NCBI RefSeq assembly: GCF_004310295.1
Contig: NZ_SISB01000026.1
Coordinates: 34,995 to 98,994 of the forward strand
Reading direction: 5' to 3'
Origin: Pseudomonas sp. BGI-2
Lineage (GTDB): Bacteria > Pseudomonadota > Gammaproteobacteria > Pseudomonadales > Pseudomonadaceae
DNA: 64,000 nt
Part shown: positions 32,767 to 42,593 of the stretch, piece after piece
Layout of the letters: each line of letters opens with the position of its first letter
Position numbering within the stretch: position 1 is the stretch's first letter
The notes under the pieces: generated by a model
The model's input: only the letters and a program-made list of their open reading frames with translations
Told to the model about the DNA's origin: nothing
Databases searched by the model: none
Position numbers and translations under genes: made by a program

Positions 32767-34125
32767 TTAGCCGCCCGCTGCCGGGGCGAAAATCGAGGCA
32801 AGGTGGTTTTCGCTGGCGCCCATGCCGATGTTGTCGTTCAAGCCCTGACGCAGATAAGTGGTCATGGCCGGCTGCAGGGAAATCGCGATGTCGGTTTCTC
32901 GATCACCACCCGGCACGTAGGCACCGACGCTGATCAAGTCGCGGCTTTGCTGATAACGCGACCAATACTGCTTGAACATCTGCGCGCGCGACATGTGCTC
33001 GGGGCTGACCACCGATGGCATGACCCGGCTGATGGACGCTTCGATATCGATGGCCGGGTAATGACCTTCTTCCGCCAGGCGCCGGGACAGCACGATGTGC
33101 CCGTCGAGCACGCCTCGCGCCGAGTCGGCAATCGGGTCCTGCTGGTCATCGCCTTCGGACAGTACGGTGTAGAACGCGGTGATCGAACCGCCGCCCTTCT
33201 CGGCATTACCGGCCCGCTCCACCAGTTTCGGTAGTTTAGCGAACACCGATGGCGGATAACCCTTGGTCGCTGGCGGCTCACCGATGGCCAGGGCGATTTC
33301 TCGCTGGGCCTGGGCGAATCGGGTCAGGGAATCCATGAGCAACAGGACGTTTTTGCCCTTGTCACGGAAATACTCGGCGATTCGCGTGCAGTACATAGCC
33401 GCGCGCAGACGCATCAGCGGCGCATCGTCCGCCGGGGACGCCACGACGACAGAACGCTTGAGCCCTTCTTCACCGAGGATGTGCTCGATGAATTCTTTAA
33501 CTTCACGACCCCGCTCACCGATCAGCCCGACGACGATAATGTCAGCCTCGGTGAAGCGGGTCATCATGCCCAGCAGCACGGATTTACCGACGCCGGTACC
33601 GGCGAACAGACCGAGACGCTGACCGCGGCCGACCGTCAACAAACCGTTGATGGTGCGAATACCCACGTCCAGCGGCTCGCTGATCGGTTCGCGCTTGAGC
33701 GGGTTGATGGTCGGGCCGTCCATCGGCACCCAGTCTTCGGCCTTCATGCCGCCCTTGCCGTCCAGCGCACGACCGGCGCCGTCAAGCACCCGTCCGAGCA
33801 TGCTCATGCCCATCGGCAAGCGGCCGGTGTCCGCCATAGGAACCACGCGGGCACCGGGCGCAATGCCGGCGACGCTGCCGACGGGCATCAGGAACACCTT
33901 GCTGCCGGAGAAGCCCATGACTTCGGCTTCGACTTGCACCGGGTGATAACTGTCATCGTTGATGACCATGCAGCGGCTGCCCATGGCGGCGCGCAAACCT
34001 TCGGCTTCGAGGGTCAGGCCGACCATACGCAGCAGGCGGCCTTCAAGGATCGGCGCGCCGGCAAGCTCCGTGGCCTCGGCGTAACTGCCAAGGCGCTTGG
34101 CGAAGCTGGTGCGATCAAGGCGCAT
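32767..34125 (-). CDS. fliI: flagellum-specific ATPase FliI
   Basis: A 452-residue F1-beta-like ATPase. The Walker A motif is LFAGTGVGKSVLLGMM. The catalytic Glu lies in LIGERGREVKEFIEH, Walker B is VLLLMDSLTRFAQAQREI, and the family signature follows in PSVFAKLPKLVERAG. It energises entry of substrates into the flagellar export channel. The first 11 bases overlap fliH, and fliJ follows after six bases. Confidence 0.97.
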   Translation of the reverse strand: MRLDRTSFAKRLGSYAEATELAGAPILEGRLLRMVGLTLEAEGLRAAMGSRCMVINDDSYHPVQVEAEVMGFSGSKVFLMPVGSVAGIAPGARVVPMADTGRLPMGMSMLGRVLDGAGRALDGKGGMKAEDWVPMDGPTINPLKREPISEPLDVGIRTINGLLTVGRGQRLGLFAGTGVGKSVLLGMMTRFTEADIIVVGLIGERGREVKEFIEHILGEEGLKRSVVVASPADDAPLMRLRAAMYCTRIAEYFRDKGKNVLLLMDSLTRFAQAQREIALAIGEPPATKGYPPSVFAKLPKLVERAGNAEKGGGSITAFYTVLSEGDDQQDPIADSARGVLDGHIVLSRRLAEEGHYPAIDIEASISRVMPSVVSPEHMSRAQMFKQYWSRYQQSRDLISVGAYVPGGDRETDIAISLQPAMTTYLRQGLNDNIGMGASENHLASIFAPAAGG

Positions 34126-34924
34126 CGGGGTCGTCCAGTGTTGGCTCGACCGCAGCGACCGCAGGTTTTTCGTCGACCGGCAGCTCCAGGCTCAAGTCCG
34201 GCGCAGCCGGGTGCAAGGCCTGGTCATGCAACTGATCGAACAGCTTGGCCATGACCTGGGCGACGCGGGTTTCAACGGTGGCGTCGATGCGACTGTGTTC
34301 GGTCTCGACCCGGCAACCGCCGGGCAGCAGGGACTCGTCCTCGACGATGCGCCAGGTTTCTTCATGGCGCTCGCGCAGGGCTTTGACCTGTTCGAAATCT
34401 TGCGGATTGATGTACAGCCGCACATTGCCCACGCCCAACGGCAACAGCTTGAGGGCTTCGCGCATGACCTGTTCGATTTGCGTCGAGTCGATGGCCAGTT
34501 CGCGCTGGATCACCTGCTTGGTGATGTGCTGCACGAGGTCGACCAAGGACTTCTCGATCTGGGTGTCCTGCTCGGCAATAGGCTCGAACAGGTTGGCCAT
34601 CAGCTGCTCCAGGCCCGCGACCTTCGGTGCCAGGACGGCTTCGGCTTCCTGACGGACCTTGAGCGTGGTGCTGTGAAAACCTTCTTTCTCGCCCGTGGCG
34701 AAGCCTTCGTTGTAGGCCTCCTGGCGAATGCTTTCGAGCTCTTCGAGGGTCAGTGGCTGGACTTCATCCAGCGGCACTTCTTCCATTTCCGGCGGCTCGG
34801 GCTCGGGCTCCGGCTCGGGTTCCGGCACAAAAGGATCGAAGCTGGGCAACGCCCAAACGTCGAAACCGGCGACGGCCTTGCCTCGGATCAGGTCGGTCTG
34901 GGACTCATCATGTTTGGACGACAT
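34115..34924 (-). CDS. fliH: flagellar export ATPase regulator FliH
   Basis: A 269-residue FliH. Near the N-terminus is a run of Pro-Glu dipeptides (PEPEPEPEPEPPEMEE), then a Glu/Gln-rich helical region beginning LTLEELESIRQEAYNEGFATG. The C-terminal domain that binds FliI contains VRLYINPQDFEQVKALRE and LLPGGCRVETEHSRIDATVE. It tethers FliI to the C-ring. It overlaps fliI by 11 bases and follows fliG by seven. Confidence 0.94.
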   Translation of the reverse strand: MSSKHDESQTDLIRGKAVAGFDVWALPSFDPFVPEPEPEPEPEPPEMEEVPLDEVQPLTLEELESIRQEAYNEGFATGEKEGFHSTTLKVRQEAEAVLAPKVAGLEQLMANLFEPIAEQDTQIEKSLVDLVQHITKQVIQRELAIDSTQIEQVMREALKLLPLGVGNVRLYINPQDFEQVKALRERHEETWRIVEDESLLPGGCRVETEHSRIDATVETRVAQVMAKLFDQLHDQALHPAAPDLSLELPVDEKPAVAAVEPTLDDPDAP

Positions 34925-34931
34925 AGTGACC

Positions 34932-35951
34932 TTAGATCATCTCTTCGCCGCCCTTCCCGCCGAGAACGATTTCTCCGGCTTCGGCCATACGGCGGGCAAT
35001 GGTGAGGATTTCTTTCTGCGCGGTTTCCACGTCGCTGACGCGCACCGGGCCTTTGGCCTCGAGGTCGTCGCGCAACAGTTCGGCCGCCCGCTTGGACATG
35101 TTCTTGAAGATCTTCTCTTTGACGCCTTCGTCCGAACCCTTGAGGGCCAGCACCAGCACGTCGGAGGACACTTCGCGCAGCAATGCCTGAATCCCGCGGT
35201 CGTCGACATCGGACAAGTTGTTGAACACGAACATGAGGTCTTCGATCTGACCGGACAGGTCTTCGTCGACTTCGCGGATCGAGTCCATCAGCTGACCTTC
35301 GATCGAGCTGTCGAGGAAGTTCATGATATCGGCCGCACGCTTGATGCCACCCAGGGTGGTGCGCGCGGCATTCGAGTTACCGGAGAACTGCTTCTCGAGA
35401 ATCTGGTTGAGTTCTTTCAGGGCCGCCGGCTGCACAGTGTTCAGCGAGGAAACCCGCAGAATGATGTCCAGACGCACCTTGTGGTCGAAGTTGCCGAGCA
35501 CTTCACCGGCCTGGTCCGGATCGAGGTACGCCACGACGATCGCCTGGATCTGCGGGTGCTCGTAACGGATCACGTCGGCGACGGCGCGCGGCTCCATCCA
35601 CTTCAGGCTGTCGAGGCCGCTGGTGTTGCCGCCCAGCAGGATGCGGTCGATCAGGCCATTGGCCTTGTCTTCGCCCAGTGCCTGAGTGAGCATTTTGCGC
35701 ACGTAGTCGTCGGAGCCGACGCCGAGGCTGGTCTGGTCGCCGACGATGTCGACGAACTCGCTCATCACCTGCTCGACTTGCTCGCGGTGCACATTACCCA
35801 TTTGCGCCATGGCCACACCCACACGCTGGACCTCTTTGGGCCCCATGTGGCGCAGCACCTGGGCGGCATCGGTTGACCCCAGCGACAGCAGCAGAATCGC
35901 GGCTTTGTCGACCTTGGTCAGTTTGGCGGCAACGGCTCGGTTATCACTCAT
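34932..35951 (-). CDS. fliG: flagellar motor switch protein FliG
   Basis: A 339-residue FliG. The N-domain (LTKVDKAAILLLSLG) binds FliF. The middle domain has the EHPQ motif in IRYEHPQIQAIVVAYL. The C-terminal torque domain contains DLMFVFNNLSDVDDRGIQALL and MSKRAAELLRDDLEAKGPVR, with charged residues facing the stators. The start overlaps the fliF stop by eight bases. Confidence 0.97.
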   Translation of the reverse strand: MSDNRAVAAKLTKVDKAAILLLSLGSTDAAQVLRHMGPKEVQRVGVAMAQMGNVHREQVEQVMSEFVDIVGDQTSLGVGSDDYVRKMLTQALGEDKANGLIDRILLGGNTSGLDSLKWMEPRAVADVIRYEHPQIQAIVVAYLDPDQAGEVLGNFDHKVRLDIILRVSSLNTVQPAALKELNQILEKQFSGNSNAARTTLGGIKRAADIMNFLDSSIEGQLMDSIREVDEDLSGQIEDLMFVFNNLSDVDDRGIQALLREVSSDVLVLALKGSDEGVKEKIFKNMSKRAAELLRDDLEAKGPVRVSDVETAQKEILTIARRMAEAGEIVLGGKGGEEMI

Positions 35952-37731
35952 CTGCGTTAATCCACTCTTTCACGACCTGGGCCACGCGACCCGGATCTTC
36001 TGCCACCAGACTCTTGATTGCGTTCAACTGTGCGTCATAGCCTTCGCTCGGGCTCGGCAGCAGGATGCTGGCCGGGCCACCGAGGCTGACGCGGTCGTTG
36101 GCCAGTTCGCCGTCCAGACCGCCCATGCCACCCAGTTCGACGTCGCTACCCAAGCCTGCTAGCTGTTTGCCTTTGCCGCCACCGGTGATGTTGTTGAGCA
36201 CCGGACGCAGCACACCGAACACCAGCACCAGGATGAACAAGACACCCAGCACTTGTTTGACGATGTCCCAGAACCATGGCTGGGAGTAGAACGCAATATC
36301 GGCAATCACTTCACCGCGCTCGGCGGAAAACGGCATGTTGATCACGCTGACGCTGTCGCCACGGCTGGCGTCGAAGCCGACGGCGTCCTGTACCAGGCGA
36401 GTGAAGCGCGCCAATTCATCGGCGCTCCACGGAGCACGAGTGGTTTCGCCGTTGGCTGCGTTGAGCTTGACCTGATCGTCCACCACCACCGACACCGACA
36501 GACGATTCAAACGGCCTTGCTGTTGCTTGGTGTGGCTGATGGAACGGTCGAGTTCGAAGTTCTTGGTGGATTGTTGACGCTTGTCCGCCGGGTACGGTGC
36601 GAGCATGGGCTGGCCGGTGGCCGGGTCCATGATCTGCTGACCGTTGGCATCAATCAATGGCTGGCCTGGCTGCACCATGCCGGCCGACGCGGTAGCGCCA
36701 CCGGTGGTTTGCGGCGCGGAGGCTGGCGCTGGTGGCTGGTTGCTCAAAGCACCCGGCACACCTTGCGGGCCATTGCTGGCGGTGCGTTGTTCATTGACCG
36801 ACTGCTCGCTGCGCAAGGCCGGTTGATCCGGGTTGAACTGCTCGGAGGTTGACTCGACGGCACTGAAGTCCACGTCTGCCGACACTTCTGCTTTATAGCG
36901 GTCGTTGCCCAACACCGGTTGCAGAATGTTGTGTACGCGCTGGGTCAGCATGGTTTCCATGCGACGGCTGTAATCGAATTGCTTGCCGGCCATGGTCAGT
37001 TCGGAATTTTCCGCCTGATCCGACAGCAGGTTGCCCTTCTGGTCGACCACGGTGATCTGGGATTTGCTGAGCTCGGGAACGCTGGTCGCGACCAGGTTGA
37101 TGATCGCCACCACCTGACCCGGCTCCAGCGAGCGGCCGGAATACAGTTCAACCAGCACCGAAGCGCTTGGCTTGCGTTCGTCACGCACGAACACCGAGCT
37201 CTTCGGAATCGCCAAGTGCACGCGGGCACCCTTGACGTTGTTCAGGCTGGAAATGGTGCGAGCCAATTCGCCTTCGAGGCCGCGACGATAACGGGTCGCT
37301 TCCATGAACTGGCTGGTCCCCAGGCCCTGGTCCTTGTCGAGGATTTCAAAACCGATGTTGCCGTCGCTGGGAGTGACACCAGAGGCCGCGAGCTTGAGCC
37401 GCGCACGGGACAGGTCATCGGCCTTGACCAGCAAGGCACCGGAGTTGGGTTCAACGTTGTAGGGAATATCGGCGGCGGCCAGGGTTTCCATGACCTGCTT
37501 GGCGTCCATACCGGCAAGGCTGCCGTACAGAGGCCGGTAGTCCGGTTGCTGGGACCACAACACCACGGCGAAGCCAATCGCCACGCTCGCCGCCAAGCCG
37601 ACCAACAGGCCCACCTGACGCAACATGGTCATCTCGGAGAGGTTTTCCAGGAAGGACAACCCGAACAGCGGCGGTTTGCCGTCTATCGGAGTGGCCTTGG
37701 CCGGAACGTTATCAGCGACTGCTTCTGCCAT
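35944..37731 (-). CDS. fliF: flagellar MS-ring protein FliF
   Basis: A 595-residue protein with two membrane helices, VGLLVGLAASVAIGFAVVLW (residues ~40-60) and DIVKQVLGVLFILVLVFGVL (~485-505). Between them lie periplasmic ring-building domains, with LARTISSLNNVKGARVHLAI and a Gln/Pro-rich insertion around residue 330. The C-terminal tail binds FliG (AQLNAIKSLVAEDPGRVAQVVKEW). It is the first structure built in the basal body. It lies downstream of fliE by 14 bases. Confidence 0.97.
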   Translation of the reverse strand: MAEAVADNVPAKATPIDGKPPLFGLSFLENLSEMTMLRQVGLLVGLAASVAIGFAVVLWSQQPDYRPLYGSLAGMDAKQVMETLAAADIPYNVEPNSGALLVKADDLSRARLKLAASGVTPSDGNIGFEILDKDQGLGTSQFMEATRYRRGLEGELARTISSLNNVKGARVHLAIPKSSVFVRDERKPSASVLVELYSGRSLEPGQVVAIINLVATSVPELSKSQITVVDQKGNLLSDQAENSELTMAGKQFDYSRRMETMLTQRVHNILQPVLGNDRYKAEVSADVDFSAVESTSEQFNPDQPALRSEQSVNEQRTASNGPQGVPGALSNQPPAPASAPQTTGGATASAGMVQPGQPLIDANGQQIMDPATGQPMLAPYPADKRQQSTKNFELDRSISHTKQQQGRLNRLSVSVVVDDQVKLNAANGETTRAPWSADELARFTRLVQDAVGFDASRGDSVSVINMPFSAERGEVIADIAFYSQPWFWDIVKQVLGVLFILVLVFGVLRPVLNNITGGGKGKQLAGLGSDVELGGMGGLDGELANDRVSLGGPASILLPSPSEGYDAQLNAIKSLVAEDPGRVAQVVKEWINADE

Positions 37732-37745
37732 GACTCAATTCGTCC

Positions 37746-38075
37746 TTAAACCGGCATCTGCATGATGTCTTGGTATGCCTGAACCAGCTTGTTGCGCACT
37801 TGGGTCAACGCCTGAAAAGACACGCTGGCCTTCTGCGAGGAAATCATTACATCCGTCAGGTCGACGCCACTTTTGCCAATCTCGAAGGCACTGGCCAACT
37901 GACTGGACGCCTGCTGGGTGTCGTTCACTTTATTGACGGCCTGACCGAGCATGTCGGAAAAGCTGCTGCCACCCAGTTCAGGGACTGCGGCAGTCGATTT
38001 AGGCGCAGACATGGCATCCATTTGCATGGAGCGCATGTCGAGCATCAACCGATTAAATTCAATACCTTGGCTCAT
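37746..38075 (-). CDS. fliE: flagellar rod-MS ring junction protein FliE
   Basis: A 109-residue protein with the FliE pattern FSDMLGQAVNKVNDTQQASS and the C-terminal helix VSFQALTQVRNKLVQAYQDI. It joins the MS ring and export gate to the proximal rod. It is first in the fliEFGHIJ operon, with a near-consensus sigma-54 promoter 62 bases upstream. Confidence 0.95.
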   Translation of the reverse strand: MSQGIEFNRLMLDMRSMQMDAMSAPKSTAAVPELGGSSFSDMLGQAVNKVNDTQQASSQLASAFEIGKSGVDLTDVMISSQKASVSFQALTQVRNKLVQAYQDIMQMPV

Positions 38076-38136
38076 CGTCTACTCTCGTTGGCGACCCGCA
38101 ATTTTTTGACACTCACTCGGCGGGTAGTGAGGTGTT

Positions 38137-38152
38137 AGCAACAAGGGTGCCA
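38137..38152 (-). promoter_or_regulatory. sigma-54 promoter of the fliE operon
   Basis: The minus strand reads TGGCACCCTTGTTGCT, a near-perfect match to the -24/-12 consensus and the best in the window. It lies 62 bases before fliE. FleQ activation is known for fliE in P. aeruginosa. Confidence 0.85.
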
Positions 38153-38226
38153 GCTCCGAGGCCACTCTGAACAAAAGCCCTTCCTTAGCCCTCATTCCAA
38201 TCCTTCAAGCTGCTACAAAAATCGAA

Positions 38227-39606
38227 TCAGGTGGCGAACAAGTACGCTTCCACGTCCATTCCGGCATCGCGCATCTGCGCCAGCTTGTAGCGCAAGGTGC
38301 GCGGGCTGATACCCAATCGCTCGGCGGCTTCTTTACGGCGGCCGCGTTCGGTGCGCAAGGTGTCGATGATCATCTGGAATTCACGGCGGCGCAGGTCATC
38401 GCCCAACGCCCCAGCCGATTCGGCTTCGACCTCCACGGCCCGGACAGGCACCAAAGCAGGCAACGGTGCACAGGCCACCGACCCGGACAGGCAGAAATCC
38501 TGAGGCTGGATCAAACCACCCTGCTGCAGAATCAAGGCGCGCTGGATCGCGTTGTCCAGTTCACGCACGTTGCCCGGCCACGGATAACCGATCAGGCACG
38601 CCTGTGCCTCGGGCGACAGTTTCGCCGCGGCATGCTTCATTTTATTGACGTGTTTGGCCAACAGACGCTCGGCCAGCGGCAGGATGTCGGCGGTGCGCTC
38701 GCGCAGCGGACGCCAGGCCAGCGGAAACACCGATAACCGATAGAAGAGATCTTCACGAAACCGCCCTGCCGCCACTTCACCGGACAGATCACGGTTGGTG
38801 GTCGCCACAACCCGAATGTCCAGGGTAATCGGCTTGCGCGCGCCGACCCGTTCGACTTCGCGCTCCTGCAACACACGCAGCAACTTGGCCTGGAGCCCGA
38901 GGGGCATTTCAGAAATTTCGTCGAGCAGGATCGTCCCGCCATCGGCCTGCTCGAACTTGCCGGCCTGCGCCGCGATGGCACCGGTGAACGAACCTTTTTC
39001 GTGACCGAACAAGGTAGCTTCTAGCATGTTGTCGGGGATCGCCGCGCAGTTGATCGCAATGAACGGCTGACTGGCGCGATGGGAGTGCTGATGAATGTAG
39101 CGCGCCAAGACTTCTTTACCGGTACCGGACTCGCCGGAGATCAACACCGTCGAATCACTGCGTGCGACCCGTGCGGCCAGTTCCAGCAACTGCACGCTGG
39201 CCGGCTCGAAAGCGATCGGCCCTTCGCTCTCGGTCGCACCGAGCGCGCCCAATGCGTGCCGCGCCACCAAGTCGAGCAAGGCTTTAGGCTCGAACGGCTT
39301 GACCAGGTAATCCGCCGCGCCCTGGCGCATCGCATCGACGGCCCGCTCGACGGCGCCGTGAGCGGTCATCAGCAACACGGGTAACTGCGGCTGGCGCGCG
39401 CGCAGCAACGCGAGCAGCTGATGGCCGTCCATGCCCGGCATGTTGACGTCGCTGATCACCAGACTGAACACCTCATTGCCGACCGTCGCGAGCGCCTCTT
39501 CCGCCGAACCGACCGCCGTGTAGTCGTGCCCCGCCAGCAGCAGCGTATCGGCCAGCGCTTCGCGAAGTGCGCGGTCGTCCTCGACCAGCAGAACCTTGAT
39601 TGCCAT
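38227..39606 (-). CDS. fleR: sigma-54-dependent response regulator FleR
   Basis: A 459-residue NtrC-type activator. The receiver domain has the phospho-Asp in LVISDVNMPGMDGHQ. The AAA+ domain has Walker A GESGTGKEVLARY, the sigma-54 contact loop GSFTGA (Ser in place of the usual Ala) and Walker B TILLDEISEMP. The C-terminal Fis-type HTH is RKEAAERLGISPRTLRYKLA. With FleS it activates mid-class genes for rod, hook and rings. The ATG start has GGAG at good spacing; a GTG overlapping the fleS stop three codons upstream is the alternative. Confidence 0.96.
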   Translation of the reverse strand: MAIKVLLVEDDRALREALADTLLLAGHDYTAVGSAEEALATVGNEVFSLVISDVNMPGMDGHQLLALLRARQPQLPVLLMTAHGAVERAVDAMRQGAADYLVKPFEPKALLDLVARHALGALGATESEGPIAFEPASVQLLELAARVARSDSTVLISGESGTGKEVLARYIHQHSHRASQPFIAINCAAIPDNMLEATLFGHEKGSFTGAIAAQAGKFEQADGGTILLDEISEMPLGLQAKLLRVLQEREVERVGARKPITLDIRVVATTNRDLSGEVAAGRFREDLFYRLSVFPLAWRPLRERTADILPLAERLLAKHVNKMKHAAAKLSPEAQACLIGYPWPGNVRELDNAIQRALILQQGGLIQPQDFCLSGSVACAPLPALVPVRAVEVEAESAGALGDDLRRREFQMIIDTLRTERGRRKEAAERLGISPRTLRYKLAQMRDAGMDVEAYLFAT

Positions 39607-39611
39607 GTCCT

Positions 39612-40835
39612 TCACTCCGCTCCCTGAGCGCTAGGCTGTTCACCGGAAAAAAGCGGCAGGATGACCTGCGCACACGTGCCGCGACCCGGCCGCGAGCGCA
39701 ACTGCAATTCTCCCTGATGAGCACGGGCCACTGCCTTGACCACGGTCAGGCCCAGGCCGGTTCCGGTGGTTTTAGTGGTAAAAAACGGCTCGCCCAGGCG
39801 CGCCAGCACTTTGCCGTCGATGCCGCTGCCGCTGTCACTGACACACACGCGCAGGTTGTTTTCACGGGCGTAGAAATGCACCTTCAATCGAACATCGCCA
39901 GTACTGGCCTGAATCGCGTTCTCGATCAGGTTGAGAATCGCGCCGACCAGAGTGTCGCGGTTGCACAGTACTTCGCCTGCATGACTGTCGCACTGCCAGC
40001 GAATCGGCAGGTCTTGCACATGAGTCAGCGCCGCCGATTGCAGCGACTGCATCAGCTGCTTGGGCGTGACGCGGTCAGTCAACGGCAACTCGCCGCGAGC
40101 GAACACCAACATGTCGCGAACCTGATGCTCCAGCTCATGCAAACGCTCTTTCAGGCGCCCGGCGAAACGCTGCTGCGTGGCGACCGGTAATTCCTGTTCA
40201 GTCAAATGACTGGCGTAGAGCAAGGCAGCGGACAGCGGTGTACGAATTTGATGGGCCAACGAAGCGACCATGCGACCGAGGGACGACAGGCGTTCGTGAC
40301 GGGCCAGTTGATCTTGCAGATGACGGGTTTCAGTCAGGTCGTTGAGCAACACCAACTGCCCAGGCTCGGCATCCAGCGAGCGAGTGGCGATCGACAGACG
40401 CCGACCGTCCTTGAGGGAGATTTCGTGACCGTCGTCTTCCCGGGGTGCAAAGCAGCGCGCAATGACATGGCGCCAGAGTTCGCCTTCGAGGGGTAGACCG
40501 AGCAACTCGCAGGCCGCCGGGTTGGCTTCGCGCACGATGCCCTGGGCATCGATGACGATGACGCCGCCAGGCAACAGATCGAGGAGGTTTTGCAGACGGT
40601 TGGCCAGGCGTTCTTTTTCCGCCAGCTCTTGCATGCGCTGAGCGCTGACCACCGCCAGCTCGCCCTTGAGCTCGGTGACCCGAGCCTCAAGCATGCTGTA
40701 GGAATCGGTCAACTGGCTCGACATCTGGCTGAACAGCGAGAACGCCTGCTCAAGGCCAAGCCGGCTTGCCTGCTCTACGGACGACGGTTGCCCAGAAGCA
40801 TCAGGGACAGGAGACATCTGGGCGGCTTGGGGCAT
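39612..40835 (-). CDS. fleS: flagellar sensor kinase FleS
   Basis: A 407-residue soluble histidine kinase with no membrane segment. A coiled coil lies around residues 45-80, followed by a PAS domain (LLPGGVIVIDAQGIVREANPA). The H-box is SLAHQIRTPLSAALLYAS, and the HATPase domain has NLIENAIQAS, VSDSGSGIDGKVLARLG and TGLGLTVVKAV. It phosphorylates FleR. The start is preceded by GAGAGAG and lies 54 bases from a sigma-54 promoter. fleR follows directly. Confidence 0.95.
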   Translation of the reverse strand: MPQAAQMSPVPDASGQPSSVEQASRLGLEQAFSLFSQMSSQLTDSYSMLEARVTELKGELAVVSAQRMQELAEKERLANRLQNLLDLLPGGVIVIDAQGIVREANPAACELLGLPLEGELWRHVIARCFAPREDDGHEISLKDGRRLSIATRSLDAEPGQLVLLNDLTETRHLQDQLARHERLSSLGRMVASLAHQIRTPLSAALLYASHLTEQELPVATQQRFAGRLKERLHELEHQVRDMLVFARGELPLTDRVTPKQLMQSLQSAALTHVQDLPIRWQCDSHAGEVLCNRDTLVGAILNLIENAIQASTGDVRLKVHFYARENNLRVCVSDSGSGIDGKVLARLGEPFFTTKTTGTGLGLTVVKAVARAHQGELQLRSRPGRGTCAQVILPLFSGEQPSAQGAE

Positions 40836-40888
40836 CGTGCTCTCTCGCTTGGCTGACCGTCAGTTAAACGGAACGTTGCGAGGGATGT

Positions 40889-40904
40889 AGCAATACCCGT
40901 GCCT
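40889..40904 (-). promoter_or_regulatory. sigma-54 promoter of fleSR
   Basis: The minus strand reads AGGCACGGGTATTGCT, with GG-N10-GC spacing and the full GGCACG -24 element, 54 bases before fleS. It abuts the T tract of the putative fleQ terminator. FleQ control of fleSR is established in P. aeruginosa. Confidence 0.8.
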
Positions 40905-40943
40905 AAAAAAAAACGCCTACAAATGAACGACTTGAAAAACAGG
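40903..40943 (-). terminator. putative terminator of fleQ
   Basis: On the minus strand ACGCCTG is followed after ~22 bases by TAGGCGT and then a run of eight or nine T. The stem is short and the loop long, so strength is uncertain. It lies directly after the fleQ stop. Confidence 0.5.
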
Positions 40944-40945
40944 CG

Positions 40946-42421
40946 TCAATCATCCGCCTGTTCATCACCGTCGCGACGGCTCATGCCGTACTTGCGCATC
41001 TTTTCCACCAGCGTGGTGCGACGAATACGCAGGCGTTCTGCAGCGCGGGCCACGATGCCATTGGCATCATCCAGCGCCTGCTGAATCAACCCTTGCTCCA
41101 GACCACCGAGGTAGTCTTTCAAGTCGAGGCCTTCCGGCGGCAGCAGGGCGTTGGCGGTGAAGTCCGGGGTATGGCCGTTGATGGCCACTCGTTCTTCAAG
41201 GTCGCTGCGCAGGCTGTCGACCAGCTGCTCGTCTTCGTCATCGACGTAACGGAATTTCTTCGGCAATTCGACCACGCCGATCACCCCGTACGGATGCATG
41301 ATCGCCATGCGCTCCACCAGGTTGGCGAGTTCGCGAACGTTGCCCGGCCAGCCGTGACGGCACAGCGACATGATCGCCGCCGAGTTGAAGCGGATCGAAC
41401 CGCGCTTCTCGTGCTCCATGCGCGAGATCAACTCGTTCATCAGCAACGGGATGTCCTCGACACGTTCGCGCAGCGGCGCCATCTCGATCGGGAACACGTT
41501 CAGGCGGTAGTACAAGTCTTCGCGGAAGGTGCCGATCTCGATCATGCTTTCGAGATTCTTGTGAGTCGCCGCAATGATGCGCACATCGACGCTCTGGGTC
41601 TTGTTGCTGCCCACGCGCTCGAAGGTGCGCTCCTGCAACACGCGCAGCAACTTGACCTGCATCGGCAGCGGCATGTCGCCGATTTCGTCGAGAAACAGGG
41701 TGCCGCCGTTGGCCAGTTCGAAACGCCCGGCACGACTGGTAATGGCGCCGGTGAAAGCACCCTTCTCGTGGCCGAACAATTCGCTTTCCAGCAACTCGGC
41801 CGGGATCGCCCCGCAGTTGACCGGAACGAACGGCGCATCACGACGCTTGGAGTGGTAGTGCAGGTTGCGCGCGACCACTTCCTTTCCGGTGCCGGACTCG
41901 CCGAGGATCAACACACTGGCGTCGGTGTCGGCCACTTGTTGCATCATCTGACGGACGTGCTGGATCGCCCGGCTGGTGCCGACAAGACTGCGAAAAAGAT
42001 TGGGTTCGCGATGACGACCGCGCTCGCGGGCCTGGTCATACATCTCACGATAGACCTGGGCACGGTGCAGCGAGTCGAGCAGTTTGCTGTAGCTGGGCGG
42101 CATTTCGAGGGTCGAAAGCACACGGCGACGCTGGTCTTCAGGCAAGTCAACGGAAGAATTATCGCCCATTAACAAAACCGGAAGGAACTCATCCCAGGTA
42201 GCGAGTGTCTTTAACAAGCCCGGAAGTGCGCCAGGCGCATTGACCGTCCCGATTAGGACGCAGATCACTTCACGACTTGACGACAATGAGCCGACAGCCT
42301 GCTGCCAGTCATGGCTACCGCAGGGTAAATTTTCTTCGCCAAGAAAATTTAATATCACCGCCAAGTCGCGACGGCGGACGCTATCGTCATCAATCAGCAG
42401 AATTTTGGTTTCACGCCACAT
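40946..42421 (-). CDS. fleQ: master flagellar regulator FleQ
   Basis: A 491-residue activator. The N-terminal receiver-like domain (ILLIDDDSVRRRDLAVIL) shows no phospho-Asp at the usual place (CVLIGTVNAPG). The AAA+ domain has Walker A ILGESGTGKEVVARN, the canonical GAFTGA loop, Walker B TLFLDEIGDMP and the R-finger area FREDLYYRLNVFPI. The C-terminal HTH is IVARAAERLRIRRTTLVEKM. FleQ activates flagellar class II genes with sigma-54, binds c-di-GMP and is restrained by FleN. It is transcribed separately, with no sigma-54 site seen upstream. Confidence 0.97.
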   Translation of the reverse strand: MWRETKILLIDDDSVRRRDLAVILNFLGEENLPCGSHDWQQAVGSLSSSREVICVLIGTVNAPGALPGLLKTLATWDEFLPVLLMGDNSSVDLPEDQRRRVLSTLEMPPSYSKLLDSLHRAQVYREMYDQARERGRHREPNLFRSLVGTSRAIQHVRQMMQQVADTDASVLILGESGTGKEVVARNLHYHSKRRDAPFVPVNCGAIPAELLESELFGHEKGAFTGAITSRAGRFELANGGTLFLDEIGDMPLPMQVKLLRVLQERTFERVGSNKTQSVDVRIIAATHKNLESMIEIGTFREDLYYRLNVFPIEMAPLRERVEDIPLLMNELISRMEHEKRGSIRFNSAAIMSLCRHGWPGNVRELANLVERMAIMHPYGVIGVVELPKKFRYVDDEDEQLVDSLRSDLEERVAINGHTPDFTANALLPPEGLDLKDYLGGLEQGLIQQALDDANGIVARAAERLRIRRTTLVEKMRKYGMSRRDGDEQADD

Positions 42422-42593
42422 GCAATAGCAACTTCCCTAGTCAACTCAATGCCCAAAATGAGGGGCAAGCTAGACGCTTGCAGACACGTTATGCCTGTAG
42501 ACGCCTGAAATGTTCAACCAGCCACTAGTTAAGTCAAAAAACCGTGCACAGTCAAATTTATGGCGCACTATGTTTGGATTAACCGGGGATTAA

